Below, in pieces: positions 1 through 8,114 of a DNA stretch of 45,330 nucleotides. Positions within the stretch are counted from its first letter, which is position 1, and each line of letters starts with the position of its first letter. The DNA comes from AA29 sp041481445 (GTDB lineage Bacteria > Acidobacteriota > Vicinamibacteria > Fen-336): contig JBGPBV010000041.1 in assembly GCA_041481445.1 (NCBI GenBank), positions 1 through 45,330 of the forward strand. Reading direction: 5' to 3'. The position numbers and the translations under genes are program-made. Under the pieces are notes generated by a model that searched no databases, was not told the DNA's origin, and saw only the letters and a list, made by a program, of their open reading frames with translations.

Positions 1-633
1 CGGCACGCCCTCGAGCTGGATCCCGAGTACACGACCGCGCATCACTGGTACTCGCACACCCTTATTGTGCTCGGACGGACCGATGAGTCGCTGGCCGAGA
101 GCAAGCGCGCGCTCGAGCTGGAACCGCTGCACCTGGTCATTGGCGTCCATCTCGGCTGGCACTACCTCTACGCACGTCAGTACGACCAGGCCATCGAGCA
201 GTTTCGCAAGACGCTCGAGCTGGACCCGGCTTTTCCCAACGCCCAGCGATATGCGGCCTGGGCCTACCTGCAGAAGGGAATGCATCAGGAGGCCATCACG
301 TCTCTGCGAGCGGCCCTGCGTCTGCTCGGCCGCGACCCCGAGGTCGAGGGCGAGCTGGGACATGCCCTGGGCGTGGCCGGCCGGCGCGCCGAGGCTCTGG
401 CCGTGCTCGAGGGCTTGAGGCAGCTCTCGTCGACCCGGTACGTGTCACCCTACTCCGTCGCCTTGGTCCACGGCGGCCTGGGTGACCGCGACCAGGCCCT
501 CGCCTGGTTGGAAAAGGCGTACGTCGAGCGGTCGGACTACATGCCGTACCTCAACCGGGAGCCCATGCTCGACGGCCTGCGCTCCGATCCCCGTTTCGCC
601 GCTCTCGTCCGGCGCGTGGGCCTGCCGAACTAG
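1..633 (+). CDS. TPR-repeat protein, C-terminal part (5' end outside window)
   Basis: The reading frame is open from base 1, so this is the C-terminal 210 residues of a longer protein. It is built of tetratricopeptide repeats: segments such as ALELDPEYTTAHHW, ALELEPLHLV and TLELDPAFPNAQRYAAWAYL recur at about 34-residue spacing. TPRs are helical protein-interaction repeats. The tail (LRSDPRFAALVRRVGLPN) is the ending I associate with acidobacterial signalling proteins in which TPRs follow a protein-kinase, winged-helix or cyclase domain; the N-terminal domain here cannot be known. A GTG at 67 could serve as an internal start, but homology-like repeat sequence continues upstream of it, so truncation by the window edge is preferred. 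Confidence 0.85.
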   Translation, partial: RHALELDPEYTTAHHWYSHTLIVLGRTDESLAESKRALELEPLHLVIGVHLGWHYLYARQYDQAIEQFRKTLELDPAFPNAQRYAAWAYLQKGMHQEAITSLRAALRLLGRDPEVEGELGHALGVAGRRAEALAVLEGLRQLSSTRYVSPYSVALVHGGLGDRDQALAWLEKAYVERSDYMPYLNREPMLDGLRSDPRFAALVRRVGLPN

Positions 634-1245
634 CGCCTGGCAACGCAACGGAAAGACGCTTTCTCTTCCGCTGTGCATTACGTGTGTCACCAGAGGCCGC
701 GTAGTCGGGGCTTCTCTTGTCGCTTGGTGGCGGCGCGTGTCGTCATGACCCGAGGAGGGCTCTCGAGAACTCATTGCCTGCCGACCTACTCCTCGGACCT
801 GTCACGTCGGAGGTCGCGGGTGAGCGATCATCCCGAGGAATTCATCGGCGGCGGAAGAACGGCACGCCGAAGGGGTTCGAGAGGTGGCGGAGCTGCCGGC
901 CCCGGTGAGGGTCGTCGTGGAGGCCCAGGAACAGGCTGCGTCGTTGCAGTGGGCCACTCTCAGGTAGGGCAGGTTCGGATCGGAGATCAGGACGTAGCTG
1001 ATGAGGCCGAGGCCGTCGGGTCCGATCGTGACGGAATGGATCACGGGAATCCCATCGCGGTCTTTCGAACGGCGTAAACCCTTACCTCGTTCGTGGGGCG
1101 CGGCCACGCGCGATGGTACGAATCCCGTAATCCCGGAGGTCCCGATCTCGGCACGAGGCCTGCTTGCCCAGAAGAAGACGGTTTTCGTCTTTCGACCGTT
1201 CCGGCCGGTCCAATCTCGGTCCGGGCCGGCGCAGGAGGTCTTTCG
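634..1245. other. 612-bp stretch without an intact gene
   Basis: No frame on either strand reads as an intact protein between the TPR gene and the TIGR03118 gene. The only recognisable content is a decayed fragment on the minus strand at about 842-1065, listed separately. A weak imperfect hairpin rich in GGAAAG/CTTTC just after the TPR stop (about 650-672) could be a terminator. The ribosome-binding site of the next gene, AGGAGG, lies at 1233-1238. Confidence 0.6.
842..1065 (-). pseudogene. Remnant of a secreted tandem-repeat protein
   Basis: On the minus strand, 1062 down to about 903 encodes one clear unit of a repeat I recognise from secreted bacterial proteins: IPVIHSVTIGPDGLGLISYV followed by LRVAHCNDAACSWASTTTL. 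Those proteins carry many such units (V.IG.DGL..ISY....LKVAHC.N..C). Here only one unit is left, and no start codon or signal peptide lies upstream. Just downstream the frame changes: another minus-strand frame reads HLSNPFGVPFFRRR and stops at 844-842. That resembles the usual C-terminal ending of these proteins (HC.N.FC.P..RR), so a frameshift separates the last repeat from the tail. The repeat match is seen in sequence; the family assignment is from memory. Confidence 0.5.
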
Positions 1246-2319
1246 ATGAACATCCGCATCCTTTCCATGGGCGGGAGTTCCGCCCTCGTCCTCGCCTTGC
1301 TGGCCTCTTCGGCCACGACTCCGGTCGCGGCCAAGCCTCACGCCGAAAACTCGTACGTCGTGCGCAACCTCGTGTCGGACGGGACCATCCCCGCCGACCA
1401 CATCGATCCCAACCTCGTGAACGCCTGGGGCCTCGTGCACAGCGCGACCAGCCCCTGGTGGGTCGCCGACAACGGGACCGCGGTGTCCACGCTCTACAAC
1501 GGCGCCGGCACCCCGCAGGCCCTGGTCGTGCACGTGCCCGGGGCTCCGACCGGCACCGTCTTCAACGGCGGCGCGCGCTTCGTGGTGACCAACGGGGCCG
1601 CCTCCGGTGCCGCCCGCTTCCTCTTCGCCAGCGAGGACGGGACCATCTCCGGATGGAGCCCGTCCGTCTCCGCCACCCAGGCCTTCGTCGGCCTCGACAA
1701 CACGGCGGCCGGCGCCATCTACAAGGGGCTGGCCATCGCCACCACCGCCAGCGGTGACTTCCTCTACGCGGCCGATTTCCACAACGCGCGCGTGGACGTC
1801 GTGGACGGCAGCTTCCATGTCGTGACGACGGCCGGGGCCTTCGAGGACCCCGGTCTGCCCGCCCGTTACGCGCCGTTCGGCATCCAGAACCTGCAGGGCC
1901 GCATCTACGTGGCTTACGCCAGGCAGGACGAGGACGCGGCGGACGAGGTCGCGGGCGAGGGGCTCGGCTTCGTCAGCGCGTTCGACACCAGCGGCCGGTT
2001 CCTGGGCCGGATCGCGTCGCGCGGGCCGCTCAACGCGCCCTGGGGCCTGGCCGTCGCTCCCGCCGGCTTCGGCCGCTTCAGCGGCGACCTGCTGGTGGGC
2101 AACTTCGGCGACGGACGCATCAACGCCTACGACCTGGCCACCCTGGAGCCGAAGGGCCACCTCAAGCGGCCGGACCACCATCCGATCGTGATCGACGGCC
2201 TGTGGGGCATCTCCTTCGGCAACGGCGTCAACGCCGGCCCCACCAACACGCTGTTCTTCGCCGCCGGACCGGGCGAGGAGGAGCACGGCCTCTTCGGCAG
2301 CATCACCGCCGGGGAGTGA
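1246..2319 (+). CDS. TIGR03118 family secreted protein
   Basis: This is a 357-residue protein with a signal peptide (hydrophobic SSALVLALLASSATTPVAA ending in a cleavable AxA). The mature part begins with the family signature: YVVRNLVSDG, then DPNLVNAWGL and PWWVADNGTAVSTLYNGAG. The repeated G/D-rich strands (FLYAADFHNARVDVVDGSF, GDLLVGNFGDGRINAYD, GLWGISFGNG) fit a beta-propeller like NHL proteins. The family has no established biochemical role. I chose ATG 1246 because AGGAGG sits 7 bases upstream and the signal peptide follows directly; the frame opens earlier, at 1093, but that extension has no signal. The gene appears to be monocistronic and is followed by a perfect hairpin. Confidence 0.85.
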   Translation: MNIRILSMGGSSALVLALLASSATTPVAAKPHAENSYVVRNLVSDGTIPADHIDPNLVNAWGLVHSATSPWWVADNGTAVSTLYNGAGTPQALVVHVPGAPTGTVFNGGARFVVTNGAASGAARFLFASEDGTISGWSPSVSATQAFVGLDNTAAGAIYKGLAIATTASGDFLYAADFHNARVDVVDGSFHVVTTAGAFEDPGLPARYAPFGIQNLQGRIYVAYARQDEDAADEVAGEGLGFVSAFDTSGRFLGRIASRGPLNAPWGLAVAPAGFGRFSGDLLVGNFGDGRINAYDLATLEPKGHLKRPDHHPIVIDGLWGISFGNGVNAGPTNTLFFAAGPGEEEHGLFGSITAGE

Positions 2320-2326
2320 GCTCACC

Positions 2327-2353
2327 GGAGGCGCCGGCGCGGCCGGCGCCTCC
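2327..2353 (+). terminator. Hairpin terminator after the TIGR03118 gene
   Basis: A perfect 12-bp inverted repeat (GGAGGCGCCGGC, loop GCG, GCCGGCGCCTCC) starts 8 bases after the stop codon at 2319. There is no run of T after it, so termination may be imperfect or the hairpin may instead protect the mRNA 3' end. Confidence 0.55.
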
Positions 2354-2591
2354 CACCTGCGGTCGGGGCCGGTCGCTCGAGCCCGCGCTACGGCCGACAA
2401 CCCTCCCCGGCGCGCGCGGGCGGCCTGCATTTCCCTTGACTGGCGAGCCCTCGCGGCACAGGATGCCGCCAACCGATTTCAGCGCACACACGTGGGGACC
2501 GGCGGCCAGAGACAGGCTGCAGAAGCCTTCGCTCGAGCCCGTCGCCTGCGGTAACGCTCCGAATCCGAAAGCCCCCCGGAGGTGGGCAGGC

Positions 2592-3443
2592 ATGCGCAGG
2601 ACTTTCCTGAGTCTCATTCTGCTTGCGTTCGTCGCCGGCAGCGCGGCCACGGCCCTGGCCCAGGGCATCCCGACGACGCAGCCGAAGTTCCTCAACATCT
2701 TCCGCGAGCAGGTCAAGATGGGTCGCGCCGCGGATCACGCGAAGTGGGAGGCGGGCTGGCCGGCCGCAAATGAGAAGACGAAGTCCCCCTACAACTACTT
2801 CGCCTACGTGTCGGTCACCGGCCCCTCGGAGGCCTGGTACGTGACACCGCTCGCGTCGCAGGCCGCCTACGGCGAGATGATGGCCCGCGAGGATGCCGAC
2901 CCCGCCCTGCGGGCGGAGCTCGACCGGCTCTCCCGGGGCGATGCCGAGTTCGTGAGCGAGGCGAACGCCCTCCAGGCCGTGGCGCGGCCGGACCTGAGCC
3001 ACGGGAGCTTCCCGGACGTGGCGATGATGCGCTTCTGGGAGATCACCACGTTCCGCGTGAAGCCCGGCCACGGCGAGGACTTCGCGGCCGCGGCGAAGGC
3101 CTACGCCTCGGCGGCGGCGCGCTCCGCGCCGAGCGCGAGCTGGCGCACCTACGAGGTGGTGGCGGGCGCCCCCGACGGGACCTACCTCGTGTTCTCGTCG
3201 GTCGCTTCGTTCGCCGACTTCGACAAGGCGATGACGGAGGGTGAGGCGACCTGGAAGGGCATGACCTTCGAGGAGCGCACCGCGCTGAACAAGTTCTCCA
3301 CCGAGGCCTCGCTCAGCACGGTCACGAACCGCTTCCGCCTCGATCCGGTCCAGAGCTACGTGACGGCGGAGACGCGACAGAAGGACCCGGCGTTCTGGAT
3401 GCCGAAGGCGCCCGCCAAGCCGCCCGCTCCCAAGAAGCCGTAG
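2592..3443 (+). CDS. Secreted protein of unknown function, possible dimeric alpha/beta-barrel fold
   Basis: This 283-residue protein has a signal peptide (FLSLILLAFVAGSAATALAQ) and probably starts at ATG 2592; the same frame is open to 2202 but without protein-like sequence. The mature protein shows two related halves. Each has a FLNIFREQVKMGRAADHAKWE or FWEITTFRVKPGHGEDFAAA type strand-helix opening. This resembles the NIPSNAP/ABM-like dimeric alpha/beta-barrel pattern, in which a strand is followed by a helix beginning with a G..(D/E)F motif. That fold assignment is inference. The C-terminus is a Pro/Lys/Ala-rich tail. I do not recognise a specific function. It lies downstream of, but 270 bp away from, the TIGR03118 gene; that gap holds only the hairpin and GC-rich sequence with no visible gene. 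Confidence 0.7.
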   Translation: MRRTFLSLILLAFVAGSAATALAQGIPTTQPKFLNIFREQVKMGRAADHAKWEAGWPAANEKTKSPYNYFAYVSVTGPSEAWYVTPLASQAAYGEMMAREDADPALRAELDRLSRGDAEFVSEANALQAVARPDLSHGSFPDVAMMRFWEITTFRVKPGHGEDFAAAAKAYASAAARSAPSASWRTYEVVAGAPDGTYLVFSSVASFADFDKAMTEGEATWKGMTFEERTALNKFSTEASLSTVTNRFRLDPVQSYVTAETRQKDPAFWMPKAPAKPPAPKKP

Positions 3444-3461
3444 CGCCTGACACGGCGAACC

Positions 3462-3497
3462 GCGGGGCCGCGACCCAGTGGCCGGGCGCGGCCCCGC
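3462..3497. terminator. GC-rich hairpin between convergent genes
   Basis: GCGGGGCCGCG (3462-3472) pairs perfectly with CGCGGCCCCGC (3487-3497) across a 14-base loop. It lies between the end of the plus-strand secreted-protein gene (3443) and the end of the minus-strand transglycosylase gene (3542). It could end transcripts from both sides, though no T-run is present on either strand. Confidence 0.45.
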
Positions 3498-3541
3498 CCC
3501 ACACCCGGCGAGCGACCTCCAAGGTCATTGCCGGGAAGGCG

Positions 3542-5071
3542 TCAGTGCCTAGCCTTCTCCTTCGCCTCCTGACGGTCTTCGGATCGCTGCATCATCATCT
3601 GGTACGCCAGGTAGTACTTGTAGATGTTGCTCACGTAGGTCACTGTCTCGCGGCCGATCCGCTTCGCCGCCACCAGCTCCACGTTGTTGAACCACTTGTT
3701 CGGGTCGAGTCCCTCGGCCGCGGCCTGCTTGCGGAGGCTCGCAACCCGGCCCGGGCCCGCGTTGTACGAGGCGAAGGCGAAGAGCTCCCTGTCGAGAGGC
3801 GTGATGCCGGGGTCGTTGTAGAAGTTGTCCACCACCCAGCGGTTGTACTTGATCCCGGCGTGGATGTTCTCCTCGAGCTTCTCGATGTCGGGGATGCCGA
3901 CCGCCTTGTCGCGCGCGGTGGCGGGCATGACCTGCATGACCCCGATCGCCCCCACCTGGCTGCGCATGGCCTGGTCGAGGCCGGACTCCTGGTAGCCCTG
4001 GGCCGCCATCAGCACGTAGTCGAGGTCGTACTGCTTCCCGTACTTCTTGAACAGCTCCACCATCGACTGGAAGCGCCGGCGGTCCTCGTCGCTGCGGGCG
4101 TTCTTCACCCACTTCGTGGTCTTCACGTACTTGTTGATCAGCACGTTGCCCGCGAGCGAGCCCTCCTTGTGCGTCTTCACGAAGGCGTTGACGGCTTCCG
4201 CCAGCTTCGGGCTCCCCTTCCGGAAGGCCCAGGCCATGTCACTCGGCGGGCTCGCGATGTCGGAGTTCTTGCGCAGGTTGGGGAAGACCTGGACATAGAG
4301 GTCGGCCGTGAAGTCGTTCACCGCGGTGGCCGGGACGAGGCCGGCGTTCACCATCTCGAGGATGTCGCCGTCCTCGAGGATCTCGGGGGCGGGGGTGATC
4401 CTGACCGGGGGCTTGCCCGCCGCCTTGAAGCGCTCGTTCAGCCTCTTCAGGCGCTCGGCGTAGCTGCTCGATGGCCGGACATAGAGCTCCTTGCCCGAGA
4501 GCTCGTCGATGCTGGCTACGGGAGGAGCGCCGGGCCCGGTGACCAGTACCGCCCGTATGCCGGTCGCGAGGGGGTCGGAAAAATCCACCAACTTCTTCCG
4601 CTCGGGGGTGATCGTGAGCGCCGCCGCGGCGATGTCGCCTTCTCCGGCGAGCAGGCGAGGGATGAGCTGATCGCGTGCGACGGGGACCGCGACGACATGG
4701 ACGGTCACGATCTTGTTGCCGAGCTTGTCGTTGAGCTGCTTTTCGAAGGCCTGGATCGTCTCGTAGGTGATCCCGACCTGGCGGCCGCGGTCCACGAAGT
4801 AGAGGATCGGGTTCTGTACGGTGAGGACTCGGATGACGCGCCGCTTCACCATGCCGTCGAGGTCGCCCTTGAACGGCTTGAAGATCACGGCGCCGATGCC
4901 CGACGGGAGGGGGGTCGCCTCCGGGGCCGGCTCGAGCGTCTCATCCGCGGCCGGGGCCACGGCGGCTGCGGAGGGGCTGGCGGAGGCGGCGGGTGTTGGC
5001 GTCCCTTGGCAGCCGAAGGCGAATGCCCCCAGCACCAACGCGCCGATCCACGATGTGCGTGTCGTTTCCAT
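3542..5071 (-). CDS. MltF-like membrane-bound lytic transglycosylase (lipoprotein)
   Basis: This 509-residue protein cleaves peptidoglycan glycan strands (GH23 type). Residues 1-20 are a lipoprotein signal with the lipobox cysteine at Cys21 (AFAFGC), followed by an Ala/Pro-rich linker. Residues about 75-305 are a solute-binding-protein family 3 domain (LAGEGDIAAAALTITPERKK, VDFSDPLATG). In MltF this domain is regulatory and senses muropeptides. Residues about 335-490 are the SLT domain: catalytic Glu362 in QGYQESGLD, GAIGVMQVMPATA at 374-386, and FASYNAGPGRV at 433-443. The domain order and length match MltF (about 500 residues). It begins 4 bases after the barrel gene, so the two form an operon, probably at the outer membrane. 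The C-terminus is Lys/Glu-rich. Confidence 0.88.
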   Translation of the reverse strand: METTRTSWIGALVLGAFAFGCQGTPTPAASASPSAAAVAPAADETLEPAPEATPLPSGIGAVIFKPFKGDLDGMVKRRVIRVLTVQNPILYFVDRGRQVGITYETIQAFEKQLNDKLGNKIVTVHVVAVPVARDQLIPRLLAGEGDIAAAALTITPERKKLVDFSDPLATGIRAVLVTGPGAPPVASIDELSGKELYVRPSSSYAERLKRLNERFKAAGKPPVRITPAPEILEDGDILEMVNAGLVPATAVNDFTADLYVQVFPNLRKNSDIASPPSDMAWAFRKGSPKLAEAVNAFVKTHKEGSLAGNVLINKYVKTTKWVKNARSDEDRRRFQSMVELFKKYGKQYDLDYVLMAAQGYQESGLDQAMRSQVGAIGVMQVMPATARDKAVGIPDIEKLEENIHAGIKYNRWVVDNFYNDPGITPLDRELFAFASYNAGPGRVASLRKQAAAEGLDPNKWFNNVELVAAKRIGRETVTYVSNIYKYYLAYQMMMQRSEDRQEAKEKARH

Positions 5072-5075
5072 GGCG

Positions 5076-5903
5076 CTAGAACCGGAACGACAGGAAGGCC
5101 TGGATGCCCTGGAAGGTCATCTCGCCACCCAGCTTGGTGCTCGCGATCCCGCGGGCCTGGCTGTACTTGTTGTACTTGTACTGAACGCCCAGTCCGGCGT
5201 TGCGGAAGATGTAGTAGTCGGCCGCGAGCCGCCAGTCGGTCACCGACGCTTCCTCATGGTTGGGAGTCACCTTGATGTAGAGGAAGTCGCCCTGGAACAT
5301 CAGCTTCTTCGCGGGCCAGGCCTCGGCGTAGCCACCCAGAGCGCCCGTGATGGCGCCCATGCTTGCGCTCTGGTCGAGCGTCCGGCTCGAGCCGCCCGGC
5401 CCGGTGCCCGTGGCCCGGATCCCCGCTGTCATCGACAGGTGGCCGATGCCAATCGTGGGCCCGATCTCGAAGCGGTCGTTGCGGACGATCGCGAAGCGGT
5501 AATACCCGCCGAGGACGCCGGCGCCGGTGGTCGAGGTCGCGCTGAGGCCGGCGCTGTAGGTCTGGCCTCCCCAGGTGAAGTCGCGCTGCAGCGTGTGGTT
5601 GCCCCGATCCCGGTTCAGTCGCGTGTAACCGAGCTTGAGCTGGTGGCGCCGGCCGACCCGCCAGGTCCCGTCCACCCAGAACGTATTCACGGTCTGGTCC
5701 TGGCCAAGATCCTTCTCGAAGTTGACCTCGCCGGACCCGCCCTGCGGCCCGTTGAAGCGCAGGAGGGTGTCGGCTTTCAGGTTGAAGTAGCCGGCGTCGA
5801 TCTGGAATCGGTCGGGCAGGCCGTTCCAGGTGCTGGATGATTGGGCCCACGCGGGCGAAGCCTGCAGTCCCGCGGCAAGGCCAATAATGATGACTCTCCT
5901 CAC
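5076..5903 (-). CDS. Outer-membrane beta-barrel protein
   Basis: This 275-residue protein starts at GTG 5903, with GGGAGG about 8 bases upstream. It has a signal peptide (RRVIIIGLAAGLQASPAWAQ). The rest alternates polar and hydrophobic residues in amphipathic strands of 8-12 residues separated by turns (HQLKLGYTRLNRDRGNHTLQ, RFEIGPTIGIGHLSMTAGI, LGVQYKYNKYS). It ends in phenylalanine (FLSFRF), the usual C-terminal signal for outer-membrane insertion by the BAM machine. About ten strands seem possible. No specific function can be read. It is the first gene of an operon with the MltF-like transglycosylase, which suggests a cell-envelope role. Confidence 0.75.
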   Translation of the reverse strand: MRRVIIIGLAAGLQASPAWAQSSSTWNGLPDRFQIDAGYFNLKADTLLRFNGPQGGSGEVNFEKDLGQDQTVNTFWVDGTWRVGRRHQLKLGYTRLNRDRGNHTLQRDFTWGGQTYSAGLSATSTTGAGVLGGYYRFAIVRNDRFEIGPTIGIGHLSMTAGIRATGTGPGGSSRTLDQSASMGAITGALGGYAEAWPAKKLMFQGDFLYIKVTPNHEEASVTDWRLAADYYIFRNAGLGVQYKYNKYSQARGIASTKLGGEMTFQGIQAFLSFRF

Positions 5904-5949
5904 TTCAACAACCTCCCTTGTCTGATTCAGCGTTGCATCGAGCGCGGCG

Positions 5950-6069
5950 TTACTTGCCGCTGCCCTGTTGGGCGGTCACCGCTTGGAACCATGTGACGAG
6001 ATGGATCCCGGCGAGCGTGAAGCAGGCGGCGCTCGCCATCGACCACAGGACCGTCAGCCAGCTTATCAT
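5950..6069 (-). pseudogene. N-terminal fragment of a membrane sensor histidine kinase
   Basis: A minus-strand frame from ATG 6069 to TAA 5950 encodes 39 residues starting MIS and WLTVLWSMASAACFTLAG, then IHLVTWF. This is the characteristic first transmembrane helix of a family of PAS-domain membrane sensor histidine kinases (V.WS...A.LTL...HL.VW). The frame stops immediately afterwards, and no PAS, HisKA or ATPase sequence follows. I read it as a truncated remnant. It lies back to back with another broken signalling gene at 6151-6896. It could alternatively be a free one-helix peptide. Confidence 0.4.
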
Positions 6070-6150
6070 CGTAGATCATACATAACTCCCCGTGGCATCC
6101 TGCGTAGTGGGTCAACTACCGCATCCTGTGGTTCCACGACAAACACCGGC

Positions 6151-6896
6151 GACTTCTACCTGCCCGGAGGCGTCAAGCAGGAGCAGGCCATGCGGTCCGC
6201 GCTGGCCGAGCGCGCACCAGGACGGGTGGAGTTCCGCGCCGAGGCCCTGGGCGCGGCGAACTTCGACCTTCGGGACTACGAAGCCGAGGTCCTGGCCCTG
6301 CTCCGAGGCAAGCACCGCGACGTGCGGTTCGATCTGGTCATGCCCATGGGGACAGGAGCGTTGGACTTCGCCGAACGCCATCGAGCCGAGCTTTGGCCCG
6401 GAGTACCCCTCGTGTTCTTCAGCGTCAGCGAGGAGCTCGACCGTGGGCGCACGTTCGGCCCTGGTGTCACCGGCGTCACGATAGCGTTCGATCTCGAGGG
6501 CACGGTGGATCTCGCGGTCCGGCTACAACCGTCCGCCCGCCACGTCGTCGTCGTAAAGAGGGCCAGCCGTTCGTGCCGGCCCACGTCGCGGAGCAGCTCG
6601 CCCCGGCTTCGCCCGCGCCGGTCTACGGTTTCTTCGAGACCTATCTCGGGCGCGGGATCGTCGCCGACTCCATGTCGAGCTTCGAAGCGCAGGGCCGCCG
6701 CGCGGCCGAGTTGTCCCTCCGCGTGCTGGAGGGCGAGAAGGCCGAGACGATTCCGGTGCCGCCGCCGCCCTCGGAGCCCATGGTCGACTGGCCGCAGCTA
6801 CGGAAGCGTGGCCTCTCCGCCCCACTGGGCGGCCCGCGCCCTTTACGCAGGGAAGCCTTCACGCAGAACGGAAACCTGGCAACATCGAGAAGGTGA
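6151..6896 (+). pseudogene. Broken ABC-substrate-binding-type sensor gene (internal deletion and frameshift)
   Basis: The first part (about 6151-6552) reads FYLPGGVKQEQAMRS, then LRDYEAEVLALLRGKHRDVR, FDLVMPMGTGALDFAERHR, ELWPGVPLVFFSVSEEL and LQPSARHVVVV. The second part, in another frame from about 6555, reads PAHVAEQLAPASPAPVYGFF, ETYLGRGIVADSMSSFEAQG and DWPQLRKRGLSAPL. Both match the start and end of the ABC_sub_bind-type periplasmic sensor domain that often precedes histidine kinases. The central portion between HVVVV and the loop before PVYGFF is missing (roughly 80-110 residues from my knowledge of the family), and the frame shifts at the junction. There is no start codon at the N-terminal edge and no kinase part. 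This is a pseudogene. Confidence 0.7.
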
Positions 6897-6920
6897 AGTG
6901 ATTTGTGAAAGGACACGACC

Positions 6921-7235
6921 ATGAAAACCACGAAGGGTAACGTGAGGCCGCGCCGGTCCCCAGGAACCAGAGGGGGAGCGTGGATGCGTGGACTCGCACT
7001 GTCTGTGTTGTGCGCGCTTTGGGCTGGGGAGGCGCTCGCGAAGGCCCCGGTCGCGAAGTGCTGCTTCACCAACAAGGCGTACACCGGCGCCTGTGAGGTC
7101 ACTCCCGCCAAGGGGGAGAGCTGCAAGAGCATCCTGCAGTACCTGAATGCCCCGAACAGCATGGGCAAGACCTACTGCGGTGGCACCGCCGTACGTAGCG
7201 GGTGGTCGCAGGCAAGCTGCCCGGCCAAGCCGTAG
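6921..7235 (+). CDS. Small secreted cysteine-rich protein
   Basis: This 104-residue protein is unknown to me. From ATG 6921 (AAAGGA 8 bases upstream) it has a long basic N-terminus, then a hydrophobic signal core (MRGLALSVLCALWAGEALA). The short mature part has six cysteines (CC, then single Cys in GAC, ESC, TYC and ASC), which suggests up to three disulfides. A second ATG at 6984 with GGGGGAG just upstream would give a compact 83-residue precursor with a textbook signal peptide and is a good alternative start. The protein lacks recognisable catalytic motifs. It follows the broken sensor gene by 24 bases but is probably independent of it. Confidence 0.65.
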   Translation: MKTTKGNVRPRRSPGTRGGAWMRGLALSVLCALWAGEALAKAPVAKCCFTNKAYTGACEVTPAKGESCKSILQYLNAPNSMGKTYCGGTAVRSGWSQASCPAKP

Positions 7236-7322
7236 GCGGCCAGGGGACGAGGTCGAGAAGGTCCCCTGGAGACCACCGGACACTCAAACAGGAAGACACG
7301 CCGGTATGGTGATGACGGGAAC

Positions 7323-7916
7323 CTATTTGGACTCGACGGTGACCTCGTTCAGCCGAACCGGCTCGCGCTGGTAGTTCTCGATCTCGAGCGTGTTCTTCTC
7401 CTTGTCGAAGCTCACCTTCGCGCCCTTGATGGCCTTGCCCTCGCCCTTCCCGGTGGCCGGCAGCCGGATCTCGGCGAGCGAGAACTCGTAGTCCATGGAG
7501 CGCCCGGAGTTGCGCGCCTCCCAGAAGCCGACGGGGCGGTCGCTCGCGAGGCTGATCTTGCGTCCGCCGTCGGGCAGGGGGACCTCCCGGGCGAAATAGA
7601 TGTCCCATCCCAGGCTGGTGGACGTGCGGACGTAGCCGCAGCGCGGCTTCACCTTCTGGAGAGCGGAGAGAAGCTTGTCGCCGCCCCCCTCCACGAGGAT
7701 GGCCTTGAGGTTCGCCGTCTCCTCGGGAGTCGACCACCGCTCGATCACGATGTCGATCGAGTTGGTGCTCACCCGGTTGTTGAGGTCGACCGCGAACGCC
7801 CGCAGGCGCAGGATCGCCTTGTCTTCGGCCGCCGCGGTGGAGGCGGCGAGGGGAACGACCAGGGCGGCGGCAAGGGCGAGGGGCACGGCCTTTCGAAGCG
7901 CTTCCACTCTGCTCAT
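7323..7916 (-). CDS. Secreted protein of unknown function
   Basis: This 197-residue protein starts at ATG 7916, with AGGAG 6 bases upstream; another ATG at 7922 directly abuts the Shine-Dalgarno sequence and is less likely. A signal peptide (AVPLALAAALVVPLAASTAAA) precedes a mature domain of about 165 residues. It is rich in beta-strand patterns (ILRLRAFAVDLNNRVSTNSI, SIDIVIERWSTPEE, WDIYFAREVPLPDGGRKI, NTLEIENYQREPVRLNEV). It contains only one cysteine in the mature part and no obvious catalytic motif. I do not recognise the family. It is divergent from the arylsulfatase gene, with 198 bp between them in which no strong promoter stands out. Confidence 0.7.
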   Translation of the reverse strand: MSRVEALRKAVPLALAAALVVPLAASTAAAEDKAILRLRAFAVDLNNRVSTNSIDIVIERWSTPEETANLKAILVEGGGDKLLSALQKVKPRCGYVRTSTSLGWDIYFAREVPLPDGGRKISLASDRPVGFWEARNSGRSMDYEFSLAEIRLPATGKGEGKAIKGAKVSFDKEKNTLEIENYQREPVRLNEVTVESK

Positions 7917-8114
7917 CGTCATCTCCTTTGGTGTCAGGCAACGGCGTCCCGCGGGACCTCCATCGGCGAGCGCACCTGGACGCTGGAGGCGGCTACCGCT
8001 ACAGGGATGTGGACTAGGATACGGCCACGGTTTCGACCGCAGGATCTCGAAGATCACCTTACCACGGGCACTACGTCTTGATCGGCAGGGCCTGCTGAGA
8101 ACGGGAGAAGGAAG

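Noticed and set aside
802..2472. Long minus-strand frame opposite the TIGR03118 gene
   Set aside because: Its sequence is a low-complexity Gly/Ala/Arg shadow of the plus-strand gene; only the last part (about 1062-903), beyond that gene, is meaningful and is reported as a remnant.
5927..6115. 62-codon minus-strand frame overlapping the sensor-kinase fragment
   Set aside because: A different minus-strand frame in the same place gives the recognisable sensor-kinase helix; this one is arginine-rich without features.
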